This document shows positions 42,252 to 50,616 of a stretch of DNA of 64,000 nucleotides, in pieces. Both the position numbers and the translations under genes were made by a program. The DNA is from Pseudomonas lurida (GTDB taxonomy: Bacteria; Pseudomonadota; Gammaproteobacteria; Pseudomonadales; Pseudomonadaceae), in the NCBI RefSeq assembly GCF_013522705.1, contig NZ_JAAMRE010000021.1:44181-108180 (forward strand), written 5' to 3'. How positions within the stretch are numbered: the first letter of the stretch is position 1; every line of letters starts with the position of its first letter. A model generated the notes under the pieces. It saw nothing but the letters and a program-made list of their open reading frames with translations. It did no database searches and was not told the DNA's origin.

Positions 42252-43693
42252 TGCGCCTGTCGGAGCTGAAAAACGTCGGCCGCACGCCGAGCCTGCCGTT
42301 GACGCTGGAGCTGGCGGACGCCGCCGGCCCTGGGCAGTTGCAACTGTTGAGCCTGCTGCGCGTGTTGCCAGGCCAGCGCTACGTTGGCGCGGCGGTGTGG
42401 CGCGGGCGTGCCGTGCTGGCCAAGCTGCTGGTAGGCAGCAAGGCCGCGCGGCATTTCCAGCGTGAGCTCAGCGGCGTTCGTCTGCTGGCCGAACAGGGCC
42501 TGACCACGCCGTTGCTGCTCGCGGACGGCCTGCAGGAAGGCGAGGGAGGCTGGTTGCTGTTCGAATTCATAGAGGGCGCACAAAGCCTGGCCGACGCCTG
42601 GCAGACGGTCGAAGGTTTGCCGCCGTTGGCCGACGAACAAACCGCCGTGCTCGCTGAGGCGCTGGGCGCGATCGCACAGATGCACACCAAAGGGCTGTGG
42701 CAGGAAGACCTGCACCTGGACAACCTGCTGCGCCAGAACGGCAAACTGTACCTGATCGACGGTGCCGGGATTCGCGCCGAAGAGCCTGGCAAGCCACTGT
42801 CGCGCAACCGTGTGCTGGAAAACCTGGGCGTATTTTTCGCCCAGTTGCCCAAGAATCTTGAGCCGTTCACCGAAGAGTTGCTGGTGTACTACCTGCTGGG
42901 CAATGGTGAACACGCCTTGCCTCTGGAGGCCTTGGAAAAACAGGTGCGTAAGGTCAGTGCGTGGCGCTTGAAAGACTATCTGGACAAGGTCGGCCGTGAG
43001 TGCACGCTGTTCAGCGTGGAGCGCGGTGCCTTTGGGTTGCGCGCGATCCGTCGCGAGGAGGTGCCGGCGATGCTGCCGGTACTGGAACAGGCCGACGCCC
43101 TGCTCGAGCAGGGCCACCTGTACAAGACCGGCGGCGCCGCCAGCGTAGCCAGGGTCGAGGTGGCCGGTCGGCCGCTGGTGATCAAGCGCTACAACATCAA
43201 GGGTTTCACCCATTGGCTCAAGCGCTTCTGGCGCCCAAGCCGCGCCTGGCATTCCTGGCGCGAAGGCAACCGTCTGGCGTTCCTCGGCATCAGCACGCCC
43301 AAGCCGCTGGCCGTGCTGGAAAAGCGTTTCCTCTGGCTGCGCAGCCGCGCGTACCTGATCACCGAATACCTGCCGGGGCCGGACATCATCGAGCGCTTCG
43401 CGCCCTTCGTTGAACACGGCGACGCACCGGAAAACGAACTGCAGGCGCTGGATCGTCTGTTCGCCGAGTTGATCCGCGAGCGCATCAGTCATGGCGATTT
43501 CAAGGGCCACAACCTGTTCTGGCACGAAGACCGCTGGGCGCTGATTGACCTTGACGCGATGTGCCAACACCGCAGCCTGGCCAGCTTCGCCCCGGCCTAT
43601 GCCAAGGACCGTGCGCGATTTATGCGTAACTGGCCGCAGGACAGCGCGCTGTATCAGCTGATCGATGAGCGTTTGCCCAAGCAGCCCACCTGA
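42251..43693 (+). CDS. Tandem kinase-fold LPS core protein (two kinase domains)
   Basis: The 480-residue protein contains two InaA/WaaP-like kinase folds in one chain, like PAO1 PA5006 (from memory). Domain 1 (about 1-230) has K58, the catalytic D153 (LWQEDLHLDNLL) with N158 and D170 (YLIDGAG). Domain 2 (about 245-480) has K312 (VIKRYN), H414-G415-D416 (SHGDFKGHNLF) with N421 and D433 (LIDLDAM). Both look catalytically complete, so the protein could place two phosphates or act on two sites. It closes the waaF operon and is convergent with the TonB receptor gene 12 bases away. Confidence 0.85.
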   Translation: MRLSELKNVGRTPSLPLTLELADAAGPGQLQLLSLLRVLPGQRYVGAAVWRGRAVLAKLLVGSKAARHFQRELSGVRLLAEQGLTTPLLLADGLQEGEGGWLLFEFIEGAQSLADAWQTVEGLPPLADEQTAVLAEALGAIAQMHTKGLWQEDLHLDNLLRQNGKLYLIDGAGIRAEEPGKPLSRNRVLENLGVFFAQLPKNLEPFTEELLVYYLLGNGEHALPLEALEKQVRKVSAWRLKDYLDKVGRECTLFSVERGAFGLRAIRREEVPAMLPVLEQADALLEQGHLYKTGGAASVARVEVAGRPLVIKRYNIKGFTHWLKRFWRPSRAWHSWREGNRLAFLGISTPKPLAVLEKRFLWLRSRAYLITEYLPGPDIIERFAPFVEHGDAPENELQALDRLFAELIRERISHGDFKGHNLFWHEDRWALIDLDAMCQHRSLASFAPAYAKDRARFMRNWPQDSALYQLIDERLPKQPT

Positions 43694-43705
43694 GCGCTTC
43701 GACGC

Positions 43706-45790
43706 TCAGAATTGATACTCGGCCCCGGCGCCGGCGTACCACGAACGGCCGGGCGCGGCTTCGTAGTAGCGGCCGTTGCCATCGCCGACAATGACCGAGC
43801 CCACATACTGCCGGTCCAGCACGTTATCCAGGCGCAAGGTCTGGTGGAAAGTCCAGTGCTCGACCTTCTGTTCCAAGCGCGCCCGCCAGTTGAATACGCT
43901 GTACCCCGGCGCGGCGTGCTGCTGGTTGGTGTCTTCGACATAGACCTTGCTGCGGTACAGGCCTTCAATGGCGCTGCTGACCCAGTCCCGCGGTTTCCAG
44001 TTCAGCTCGGCAAATAGCGTGGTCTGCGGTACGCCGGGGAGGTAATTGCCTTTATCCACCGGGTTGCCGCCGCCCATGAAGGCGCTGTCGTAGGTGGCTT
44101 GCAGGCGGGTGTAGGCGAGGTGGGTGCTCCATTGTTCCGCCAGCTGGCTTTGCAGGCCAAGTTCGAAGCCGCGACGCAGGGTGCGGCCGGCGTTTTGATA
44201 GCTGGTGCGCCCGCCCAGGGATTGATTGACCACCAGTTCATCCTCGGTGGTGATCTGGAACACGGCGGCGTTGACCCGCGTGCTCCCCACCTGCGCCTTC
44301 AAGCCCACTTCATACTGGGTGCTGTCTGACGGCTTGAGGCCAAAGTTGAAACCTTCGGCGTTACCCGGTGCGTAGGCCAATTCGGCCTGGGTGGGAGTTT
44401 CGAAGCCCTTGCCTGCGCTGACGTAGCCGTGCAGGTCGGGGGTGAAGGCGTACATCACGCTCATGGAAGGCGTCGTTTTTCGATAGATCTTGCGTCCGCT
44501 GGCGTCGCCATTGCTGAGGAATTGATCGTCGACGTCCATCTCCATGCTGCTATGGCGCACACCTGCTTGCAGGGTCCAGCGATCAAGGGCCCAATTGGCT
44601 TGCAGGTAGGGATCAAGGCTGCGCGCCGTGTCGACTTCGTCACGACGTAACTGGCCTTTTACGCCCAGCGTGTTGCCGCTGTAGTTCTGGTAGCCGTGGC
44701 GGCTGTCCTGGCTCTGGTCGAAATCCAGCCCGCCGATAATCATCAACTCCCCCGGCGCGCTGTCAATGGGCTGCATCCAGCGCGCGCCGGCGCCGTAGAA
44801 CTGGCGATCGAATTGCACGACGCCGCCGCCCCGCTCATTGGCGGGCGTGCCTTTGGGGATCGACAGGTACTGAATGACGCTGCGCCGCCCCGTATACGCA
44901 TTCACCTGCAGCGTCGCGTCACCCACATACCGCTCGTAGTTCATCCCCACTTGCTGGTGGTCGATGCTTTTTCGCGTGTTGTACGTCAGGGCGTTGGCGC
45001 TCACTGAGCGTGGATCGGCTTTGTAGGCGGCCCACGTCTGCCCCAGCGGGTCCTGGGTGCCGTTCTGCTCCAGGCTGCTGTAGATCAGTGCCAGCTTGCT
45101 GTCATCGTCCGGGTGAAGGTTGAGCTTGGCGAAGGTCTGGTCGCGACGGGCGCTGCTGTGGTCGCGGTAGCCGTCGGTGTCCATGCGCGAGGCATCCAGC
45201 ACGAAGCCGGCGCCATGGGTGGCGCCTTCTGCGGTGAGGTGGTTCTTGTTCAGGCCGTCGCTGCCCACCAGGGTTTCGGCGCCGATACGCGGCGCGCCTT
45301 CGCCTTCACGCGAGAACATCTGAATCACACCCCCGGCGTTGCTGCCGTACAAGGTCGCGGCCGGTCCGCGCAGCACTTCAATGCGTTCGGCGGTATCCAG
45401 GTTGAACGTGGCGGCCTGGCCCTGGCCGTCCGGGGTGCTGGCGGGGATGCCGTCGGCAAACAACTTGATCCCGCGTACGCCAAACGCCGAACGGGCGCCA
45501 AAGCCACGGGAGGAAATCTGCAGGTCCTGCGCGTAATTCTGACGGTTCTGGACCACCAGTCCGGGCACGCGCGCCAAGGCTTCGGAGGCGTTGATGCCCA
45601 GTTGGCCGTCGCTGATCTGGTCGCGGTCGATTGCGTCCACTGAGTAAGGCAGGTCGAAGGTCGGGCTGGCGCTGCGTGAACCGGTGACGACGCTGGGGTC
45701 GAGTATCAGGGGCGCGTCTTCCGCGCCTGCGGTGTCACATAGGGCCAACAGGCCGGGCAGCAAGAGGGTGAGGCGGGTGAGGTGGTTCAT
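43706..45790 (-). CDS. pqqU: TonB-dependent receptor, YncD/PqqU family
   Basis: The 694-residue outer-membrane receptor matches E. coli YncD (renamed PqqU, a pyrroloquinoline quinone importer) over its whole length: plug residues GLVVQNRQNYAQDLQISSRGFGARSAFGVRGIKLFADGIPA, then the barrel ending LDNVLDRQYVGSVIVGDGNGRYYEAAPGRSWYAGAGAEYQF. A signal peptide (MNHLTRLTLLLPGLLALCDTAGA) starts at ATG 45790; an upstream TTG at 45832 would put 14 hydrophilic residues ahead of it. PQQ import would supply quinoprotein dehydrogenases and save biosynthesis. Substrate assignment is by family similarity only. No transporter partner genes are adjacent. Confidence 0.87.
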   Translation of the reverse strand: MNHLTRLTLLLPGLLALCDTAGAEDAPLILDPSVVTGSRSASPTFDLPYSVDAIDRDQISDGQLGINASEALARVPGLVVQNRQNYAQDLQISSRGFGARSAFGVRGIKLFADGIPASTPDGQGQAATFNLDTAERIEVLRGPAATLYGSNAGGVIQMFSREGEGAPRIGAETLVGSDGLNKNHLTAEGATHGAGFVLDASRMDTDGYRDHSSARRDQTFAKLNLHPDDDSKLALIYSSLEQNGTQDPLGQTWAAYKADPRSVSANALTYNTRKSIDHQQVGMNYERYVGDATLQVNAYTGRRSVIQYLSIPKGTPANERGGGVVQFDRQFYGAGARWMQPIDSAPGELMIIGGLDFDQSQDSRHGYQNYSGNTLGVKGQLRRDEVDTARSLDPYLQANWALDRWTLQAGVRHSSMEMDVDDQFLSNGDASGRKIYRKTTPSMSVMYAFTPDLHGYVSAGKGFETPTQAELAYAPGNAEGFNFGLKPSDSTQYEVGLKAQVGSTRVNAAVFQITTEDELVVNQSLGGRTSYQNAGRTLRRGFELGLQSQLAEQWSTHLAYTRLQATYDSAFMGGGNPVDKGNYLPGVPQTTLFAELNWKPRDWVSSAIEGLYRSKVYVEDTNQQHAAPGYSVFNWRARLEQKVEHWTFHQTLRLDNVLDRQYVGSVIVGDGNGRYYEAAPGRSWYAGAGAEYQF

Positions 45791-45975
45791 CAATCGGCCG
45801 AATTCCGTGGCGCTTAGGGTGTAAACGCGCAAAAAGGCGCGAGTTTAGTGGCTCGCGCAGCTTTTATCATTTCGGAATCAGCCTACGCTGCAAATCGGCA
45901 TTCCCACGCTGGGCCTCCAGGGGCGTCGATGTTAGCGTGGCACGCTTCGTTAATGACAAGCAAAAGGAGCGGTTT

Positions 45976-46332
45976 GTGAAGACTCTGCCCTGCGTCTTAT
46001 GGTTGCCTGTGCTGCTGGCGCTGGCCGGTTGCGGCACGATCAACACCGTGTTCCGCCCCGACGCCGTGACCAGCCAGAATCTCAAGGATTCGCGCAGCCA
46101 CTGCGACAACGTACCGCGCATCTACAGCGGTGTGATCTATGGGTTCTGTACGCTTAATGGCGAGCCTGCCCCCGATAAGAACCTGCAGGACAGCGGCCAG
46201 ATTGGGCTGGGGCGCGATTCGATACCGGCCATCGCGGTCGAGTTCGTGGCGTCCGGCGTACTGGACACATTGGCACTGCCTTATACGATCTATCGCCAGA
46301 ACAAGGATGGCAGCATCGAGATCTACCGCTAG
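45976..46332 (+). CDS. YceK/YidQ-family lipoprotein
   Basis: The 118-residue lipoprotein has a signal peptide ending in the lipobox Leu-Ala-Gly-Cys (residues about 14-17), then CGTINTVFRPD, as in the YceK/YidQ (DUF1375) family. GTG 45976 is preceded by AAGGAG six bases upstream. Another in-frame start at 45937 lacks that Shine-Dalgarno and would give a long N-region. Function of the family is unknown. The protein has about three further Cys-containing segments (SHCDNVP, YGFCTLNG) and ends with PYTIYRQNKDGSIEIYR. It precedes the carbamoyltransferase with a 142-base gap. Confidence 0.82.
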   Translation: MKTLPCVLWLPVLLALAGCGTINTVFRPDAVTSQNLKDSRSHCDNVPRIYSGVIYGFCTLNGEPAPDKNLQDSGQIGLGRDSIPAIAVEFVASGVLDTLALPYTIYRQNKDGSIEIYR

Positions 46333-46377
46333 GCCCACTTGCCGCTTGCCGCTAACAGCTTCCCACTGCTTTTAAGC

Positions 46378-46383
46378 TATAAT
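46378..46383 (+). promoter_or_regulatory. Consensus -10 element upstream of the carbamoyltransferase gene
   Basis: TATAAT matches the sigma-70 -10 consensus exactly, within an AAGC-TATAAT-CCCGCC context 91 bases before the GTG start. No good -35 lies at the normal spacing; the best match is weak. Confidence 0.5.
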
Positions 46384-46399
46384 CCCGCCCTTTAGCTGT

Positions 46400-46429
46400 T
46401 TCCCGCCTGGGCGGGAAGCGCACTTTTTT
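46400..46429 (+). other. Leader hairpin and T-run before the carbamoyltransferase gene
   Basis: A TTCCCGC (46400-46406) / GCGGGAA (46411-46417) stem with a four-base loop is followed by GCGCAC and six T residues (46424-46429). It is terminator-like but has a gap before the T-run. It lies downstream of the TATAAT element, so it could be an attenuator or the terminator of the upstream lipoprotein gene. Confidence 0.5.
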
Positions 46430-46474
46430 CAGGCGCAACCCGCCTGCATGCAGACTAAAAGAGGCTAGACCCCT

Positions 46475-48232
46475 GTGGCATTGACGATTCTTGGCCTGTC
46501 CGGCGCCCTTAGCCATGATCCTTCCGCAGCCCTGTATATCGACGGCAAGCTGATCGCGGCCGCCGAAGAAGAGCGCTTCGTACGCGACAAACATGCAAAG
46601 AACCGCATGCCCTACGAGTCGGCGAAGTTCTGCCTGGAGCAGGCCGGCATCAAGCCTTCGGACGTTGACGTGGTGGCGATCCCGTTCGCCCCGATCAGCC
46701 TGTTCGGCGAGGCGCGCTGGCACTATGCCAAGCGTTACTGGTACGCCCCGGACCGCGCGCTCGACGCGATCCTGATGGGCAATCGTCGCTACAAGCGCTA
46801 TCGCAACAAGATCGTATGGTGCCTGGAGCAACTGGGCTTCGATCCCAAGAAGATCAAGATCGAGCCGGTCGAGCATCACCTTGCCCACGCCTCCAGTGCC
46901 TACCACTGTTCCGGCTTCCAGGAAAAAACCGCGATCCTCGGTATCGACGGTAAAGGCGAGTACGCCACCACGTTCTTCGGCTACGGCGAGAACGGCAAGA
47001 TCCACAAAATCAAAGAATTCTACGACCCGGACTCCCTCGGCGGCCTGTACGGCGCTATCACCGAGTTCCTCGGTTTCGAAATGCTCGACGGCGAGTTCAA
47101 GGTCATGGGCATGGCGCCGTATGGCGATGCCAGCAAGTACGACTTCTCGCGCCTGGCCTCGTTTGAAAACGGCGAGCTGGTGATCAACACCGACTACGCC
47201 AACGTCATCGGCCTGCGTCGCTACAAAGAGAAGGGCAAGGGCTTCTACTTCTCGCCGAAACTGATCGAGTGGCTGGGCCCCAAGCGCGAAGGCGATATCG
47301 CCGACGAGCCCTACATCCACTACGCCGCCAGCATGCAGGCGCTGTTTGAAAAGCTGGCCTTGCAGATGATCGACCACTATCTGGGCGACATTCTGAAGGA
47401 CACCGGCAAGCTGGCCTTCGCCGGTGGCTGTGCGCTGAACGTCAAGCTGAACCAGAAAATCATCGCCCGTGACGACGTCAAAGAGCTGTTCGTGCAGCCG
47501 GCGTCCGGCGATGCCGGCACCGCTGTCGGTGCGGCCGCCTATGTGTCCCACGCCCGTGGTGTGCCGGTGGAGAAGATGGAGCACGTCTACCTCGGCCCGT
47601 CCTATAGCAACGAAGACGTGATTGCCGCGTGCGCCAAGCACGAGAGCAAGCCGAACTGGCGCAAGATCGAGAACATGCCGCAGCGCATCGCCAGAATCAT
47701 GGTCGACGGCAACCCGGTGGCCTGGTTCCAGGGCCGCATGGAGTTTGGCCCGCGTGCGCTGGGCGGTCGTTCGATCATCGGTTGCCCGAGCGCCACCGGC
47801 GTGGCCGACCGCATCAACCACCAGATCAAGTTCCGCGAGCGCTGGAGGCCTTTCTGCCCGTCGATGCTCGACACCGTAGCCCCGCAGATGATCAAGGTCG
47901 ATCACCCGGCGCCGTTCATGACCTTCACTTTTGAAGTGGCCGAAGAATGGAAAACCCGGGTGCCGGAAGTGGTCCATGAAGATGGCACCTCGCGCGCCCA
48001 AGTGCTCAAGCGTGAGTACAACCCGCGCTACTACGACATGATGAAAGAGCTGGAAGTCCTCACCGGTAACGGTGTGTCGTTGAACACCTCGCTCAACCGC
48101 CGTGGCGAAGCGATGATCTGCTCGCCCACCGACGCGCTGAACATGTTCTTCGGCTCCGACCTGCAGTACCTGATCATGGAAGACATCCTGGTGGTCAAGG
48201 ATGGCGTGGACCCTTATGACGCTGTGGTCTAA
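46475..48232 (+). CDS. wapO: LPS core carbamoyltransferase (WapO/NodU type)
   Basis: The 585-residue NodU/CmcH-type O-carbamoyltransferase is like PAO1 PA5005, which carbamoylates heptose of the LPS core. The N-terminal Kae1-like domain has LGLSGALSHDPSAALYIDGKL (about 4-24) and the metal-binding VEHHLAHASSAYHCSGF (about 130-146). The C-terminal part includes EFGPRALGGRSIIGCPSA and SLNRRGEAMICSPTDAL. GTG 46475 is the start, with a weak Shine-Dalgarno (AGAGG) eleven bases upstream. It is the first gene of an operon with mig-14 and dnpA. The activity is inferred from family and position. Confidence 0.88.
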   Translation: MALTILGLSGALSHDPSAALYIDGKLIAAAEEERFVRDKHAKNRMPYESAKFCLEQAGIKPSDVDVVAIPFAPISLFGEARWHYAKRYWYAPDRALDAILMGNRRYKRYRNKIVWCLEQLGFDPKKIKIEPVEHHLAHASSAYHCSGFQEKTAILGIDGKGEYATTFFGYGENGKIHKIKEFYDPDSLGGLYGAITEFLGFEMLDGEFKVMGMAPYGDASKYDFSRLASFENGELVINTDYANVIGLRRYKEKGKGFYFSPKLIEWLGPKREGDIADEPYIHYAASMQALFEKLALQMIDHYLGDILKDTGKLAFAGGCALNVKLNQKIIARDDVKELFVQPASGDAGTAVGAAAYVSHARGVPVEKMEHVYLGPSYSNEDVIAACAKHESKPNWRKIENMPQRIARIMVDGNPVAWFQGRMEFGPRALGGRSIIGCPSATGVADRINHQIKFRERWRPFCPSMLDTVAPQMIKVDHPAPFMTFTFEVAEEWKTRVPEVVHEDGTSRAQVLKREYNPRYYDMMKELEVLTGNGVSLNTSLNRRGEAMICSPTDALNMFFGSDLQYLIMEDILVVKDGVDPYDAVV

Positions 48233-49132
48233 ATGCTGAATCGCTTCCAGGCATGGCGTGAACGTGGCGGCTGGCAGCCTGTAGAGGCTGAGGTTTACGC
48301 CCAGGCCTGGCAGCGCTTCGGTGGCAGCGTGGCGACTCACCCGCAGGTGGTCGAGCGTCTGGCCGGCCTGGCGCGGATTCCGGTGCGCTACCTGGGGTGG
48401 GAACAGGACGGCGAACTCAAGGGGGCGATTGCCACGTGGGGGCGCGACCTGGCGCTGTCCAAGGACGTGCTCAAGCGCAACGGCAAGAAGGCCTTGTTCG
48501 ACCTGGGCAATGCCGAGATCATCCTGCCGATTGCCGCCGATGCCCAGTTGCCGGTGCGCCATCGCGGACGCTATCTGTCGGCCTTGAATGAAGGGCGGGT
48601 GGGTACCCTCAAGCCCCAGGCCGAACAATTGGCCATGGCGCGCACCCCTGAAGACTTGTCGAAAAAGTTTCGCTACAACCAGCGTCGCGAATTGCGCCTG
48701 CTGGAAGAAGCGGGCGGTGTGGTGCGCGCGGTCAGCGAGTTCTCCAGCGTGGAGCTGGCGGCGATTTATTGCGACCTGTTCCAGCGCCGCTGGGGGTTTC
48801 CGGCGGCAGGCGCGGCGCGCTTGGCTGAGGTGCTGGAGTTGCTCAAGGAGTTCCTGTTCGGCTCGGTGCTGTTTCTCAATGACGCCCCGATCGCCGTGCA
48901 ATTGGTGTATCAGGTGCAGTCTCGCGAGTGGTTCAGCGCCGAGTACGTCAACGGCGGCGTCGACCCGCAAACCCGTGCGTTCAGCCCCGGCAGCGTGCTG
49001 AGTTTTCTCAATACCCAGAGTGCCTGGGAGCAGGCGCGTGCGGCGGATAAGTCACTGCGCTTTTCCTTCGGTCGCGCCGACCGTGAATACAAGGAGCGCT
49101 GGTGCAATCCGGTGCCGGTGTTCAGCCTATGA
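48233..49132 (+). CDS. mig-14: Mig-14-like GNAT-fold protein
   Basis: The 299-residue protein fits the Mig-14 family, known in Salmonella for survival in macrophages and resistance to antimicrobial peptides; its biochemical role remains open. Sequence from GGSVATHPQVVERLAGLARIPVRYLGWEQDG to RFSFGRADREYKERWCNPVPVFSL suggests a GNAT-like or FemX-like acyltransferase fold. The ATG at 48233 abuts the preceding stop, and its TGA overlaps the next ATG. PAO1 has it at the same position (PA5003, from memory). Context suggests envelope or LPS modification. Confidence 0.8.
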   Translation: MLNRFQAWRERGGWQPVEAEVYAQAWQRFGGSVATHPQVVERLAGLARIPVRYLGWEQDGELKGAIATWGRDLALSKDVLKRNGKKALFDLGNAEIILPIAADAQLPVRHRGRYLSALNEGRVGTLKPQAEQLAMARTPEDLSKKFRYNQRRELRLLEEAGGVVRAVSEFSSVELAAIYCDLFQRRWGFPAAGAARLAEVLELLKEFLFGSVLFLNDAPIAVQLVYQVQSREWFSAEYVNGGVDPQTRAFSPGSVLSFLNTQSAWEQARAADKSLRFSFGRADREYKERWCNPVPVFSL

Positions 49133-50535
49133 CTCGCAAGCAGCAACTGCTCAAGCGCCATCGGCGCAACAAGCGCATCGCGCTGCTGGTCAGTTTGCTG
49201 ATACTGGTCGCGACCGGCTTACTGGTGGCCTGGTGGTTGCCGTTGATCCTCGCAGTGCTGCTGTGGATGGCTCATGAGGCCTGGTTTTCCGACCACCTGT
49301 TTTACTCGCCCAAAGACAACTATGAATACGCGTTTCCCGCCGGCAGCGAACAGCCTGGCTTGCGCCTGGAGGCGGGACGCTTGCTGCTGGATACACCGCT
49401 GGACGCGGACGACACGCTGATTGTCGGTATTGAACTGCGAAGCTCATGGCTTGGGCGTTTCTGCGATCCGGCGGTGGAGCTGCTGGGCCTGGATGCGCCG
49501 GATCGCCAAGCCTTCGAGCGTGGGGTCGGTGGGCGTCGTTATCTGAATCTGACCGGCGCCGCCGAAGCATTGGCCGCGGGCAGGGTAAAATTGCGCGGCC
49601 GGTTTTGTCGGATCAAAGGGCAGCCTGTGCTGTGGCGCTTGCGCCAGCCGGACTATCGCCAGCAACGGGTCATGGTGATCGCGCCGCACGCCGACGATGC
49701 TGAGCTGGCGGCGTTCAGTCTTTACAGTCAGGCGGCCGAAAGCTGGATCGTGACCCTGACCGCAGGTGAGATCGAAGCCGAACATTATCAACGCATGGGC
49801 CTGCCCACAGCTGAGGCTGCGCGCCTCAAAGGGCGCTTGCGCGCCTGGGACAGCATTGCCGTGCCACGCTGGGCTGGCGTGCCGGAGGCGCAGTGTGTGC
49901 AGCTGGGTTACTTCTGTATGCAGCTGCAGGCAATGCAGGCCGCGCCGGACCGACCCCAGGCCTCGCGCGAGGCCGAGTTGAGCGATACGCGGCTGTTTCG
50001 CCAGTTCAACGGTTTCGCGCTGCCCGGCGATGTGGACGGCGCGCCGACCTGGCACAACCTGGTTGCCGATCTGCGCGCGCTGCTGCTCAAGGCGCGGCCA
50101 CAGGTGATCGTGCTGCCGACGCCCTTGCTCGATCCCCACGCCGATCATATCTGTGCCCATGCCGCGGTACTTGAAGCCTTGCAAGGGCTGGAATGGCGAC
50201 CCGACACATTGCTCGGCTACGCCAATCACCTGCATGATAACGACCGCTGGCCCATGGGGGACTCCGGCACCGGAGTCGCACTGCCGCCGCATTTTGATTC
50301 GGCAGCTGAGCTTGTGCCCTGCTGTGTTGCGCTGACCTTGAGTCAGCAGCGGGACAAGGCCATGGCGTTGGGCATGATGCACGACCTGCAGCCGCGAGCA
50401 CCGTTCAAGCGCCGCGTGCGCAAGTGGTTGCAGCAGGTTCTGGCGGGCCGTGGTCCATCGCCCTATGGCGAAAATGAATTCTTTCGCAAGGCCGTGCGTC
50501 GTCACGAGCTGTTGTGGGTCCTGAGGCAGGACTGA
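49129..50535 (+). CDS. dnpA: PIG-L family deacetylase DnpA
   Basis: The 468-residue protein has two N-terminal membrane segments (about 18-50, IALLVSLLILVATGLLVAWWLPLILAVLLWMAHEAWF), then a region unique to the group and a PIG-L N-acetylglucosaminyl deacetylase domain (about 180-420). The zinc motif is Pro-His-Ala-Asp-Asp-Ala-Glu (in IAPHADDAELAAFSLYSQ); the later H-x-x-H is in PHADHICAHAAVLEAL. It matches DnpA, the P. aeruginosa LPS core deacetylase linked to fluoroquinolone tolerance (PA5002). It is ATGA-coupled to mig-14. Substrate is probably an N-acetylated core sugar. Confidence 0.85.
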   Translation: MTRKQQLLKRHRRNKRIALLVSLLILVATGLLVAWWLPLILAVLLWMAHEAWFSDHLFYSPKDNYEYAFPAGSEQPGLRLEAGRLLLDTPLDADDTLIVGIELRSSWLGRFCDPAVELLGLDAPDRQAFERGVGGRRYLNLTGAAEALAAGRVKLRGRFCRIKGQPVLWRLRQPDYRQQRVMVIAPHADDAELAAFSLYSQAAESWIVTLTAGEIEAEHYQRMGLPTAEAARLKGRLRAWDSIAVPRWAGVPEAQCVQLGYFCMQLQAMQAAPDRPQASREAELSDTRLFRQFNGFALPGDVDGAPTWHNLVADLRALLLKARPQVIVLPTPLLDPHADHICAHAAVLEALQGLEWRPDTLLGYANHLHDNDRWPMGDSGTGVALPPHFDSAAELVPCCVALTLSQQRDKAMALGMMHDLQPRAPFKRRVRKWLQQVLAGRGPSPYGENEFFRKAVRRHELLWVLRQD

Positions 50536-50616
50536 AATCCCATTGAAGGCAGGCCGGGCCTGTCGCTCCTTTTTACCGGGCCGTGTGCCCGTAGCCAGAT
50601 CGCTGCATGGAGAGTT

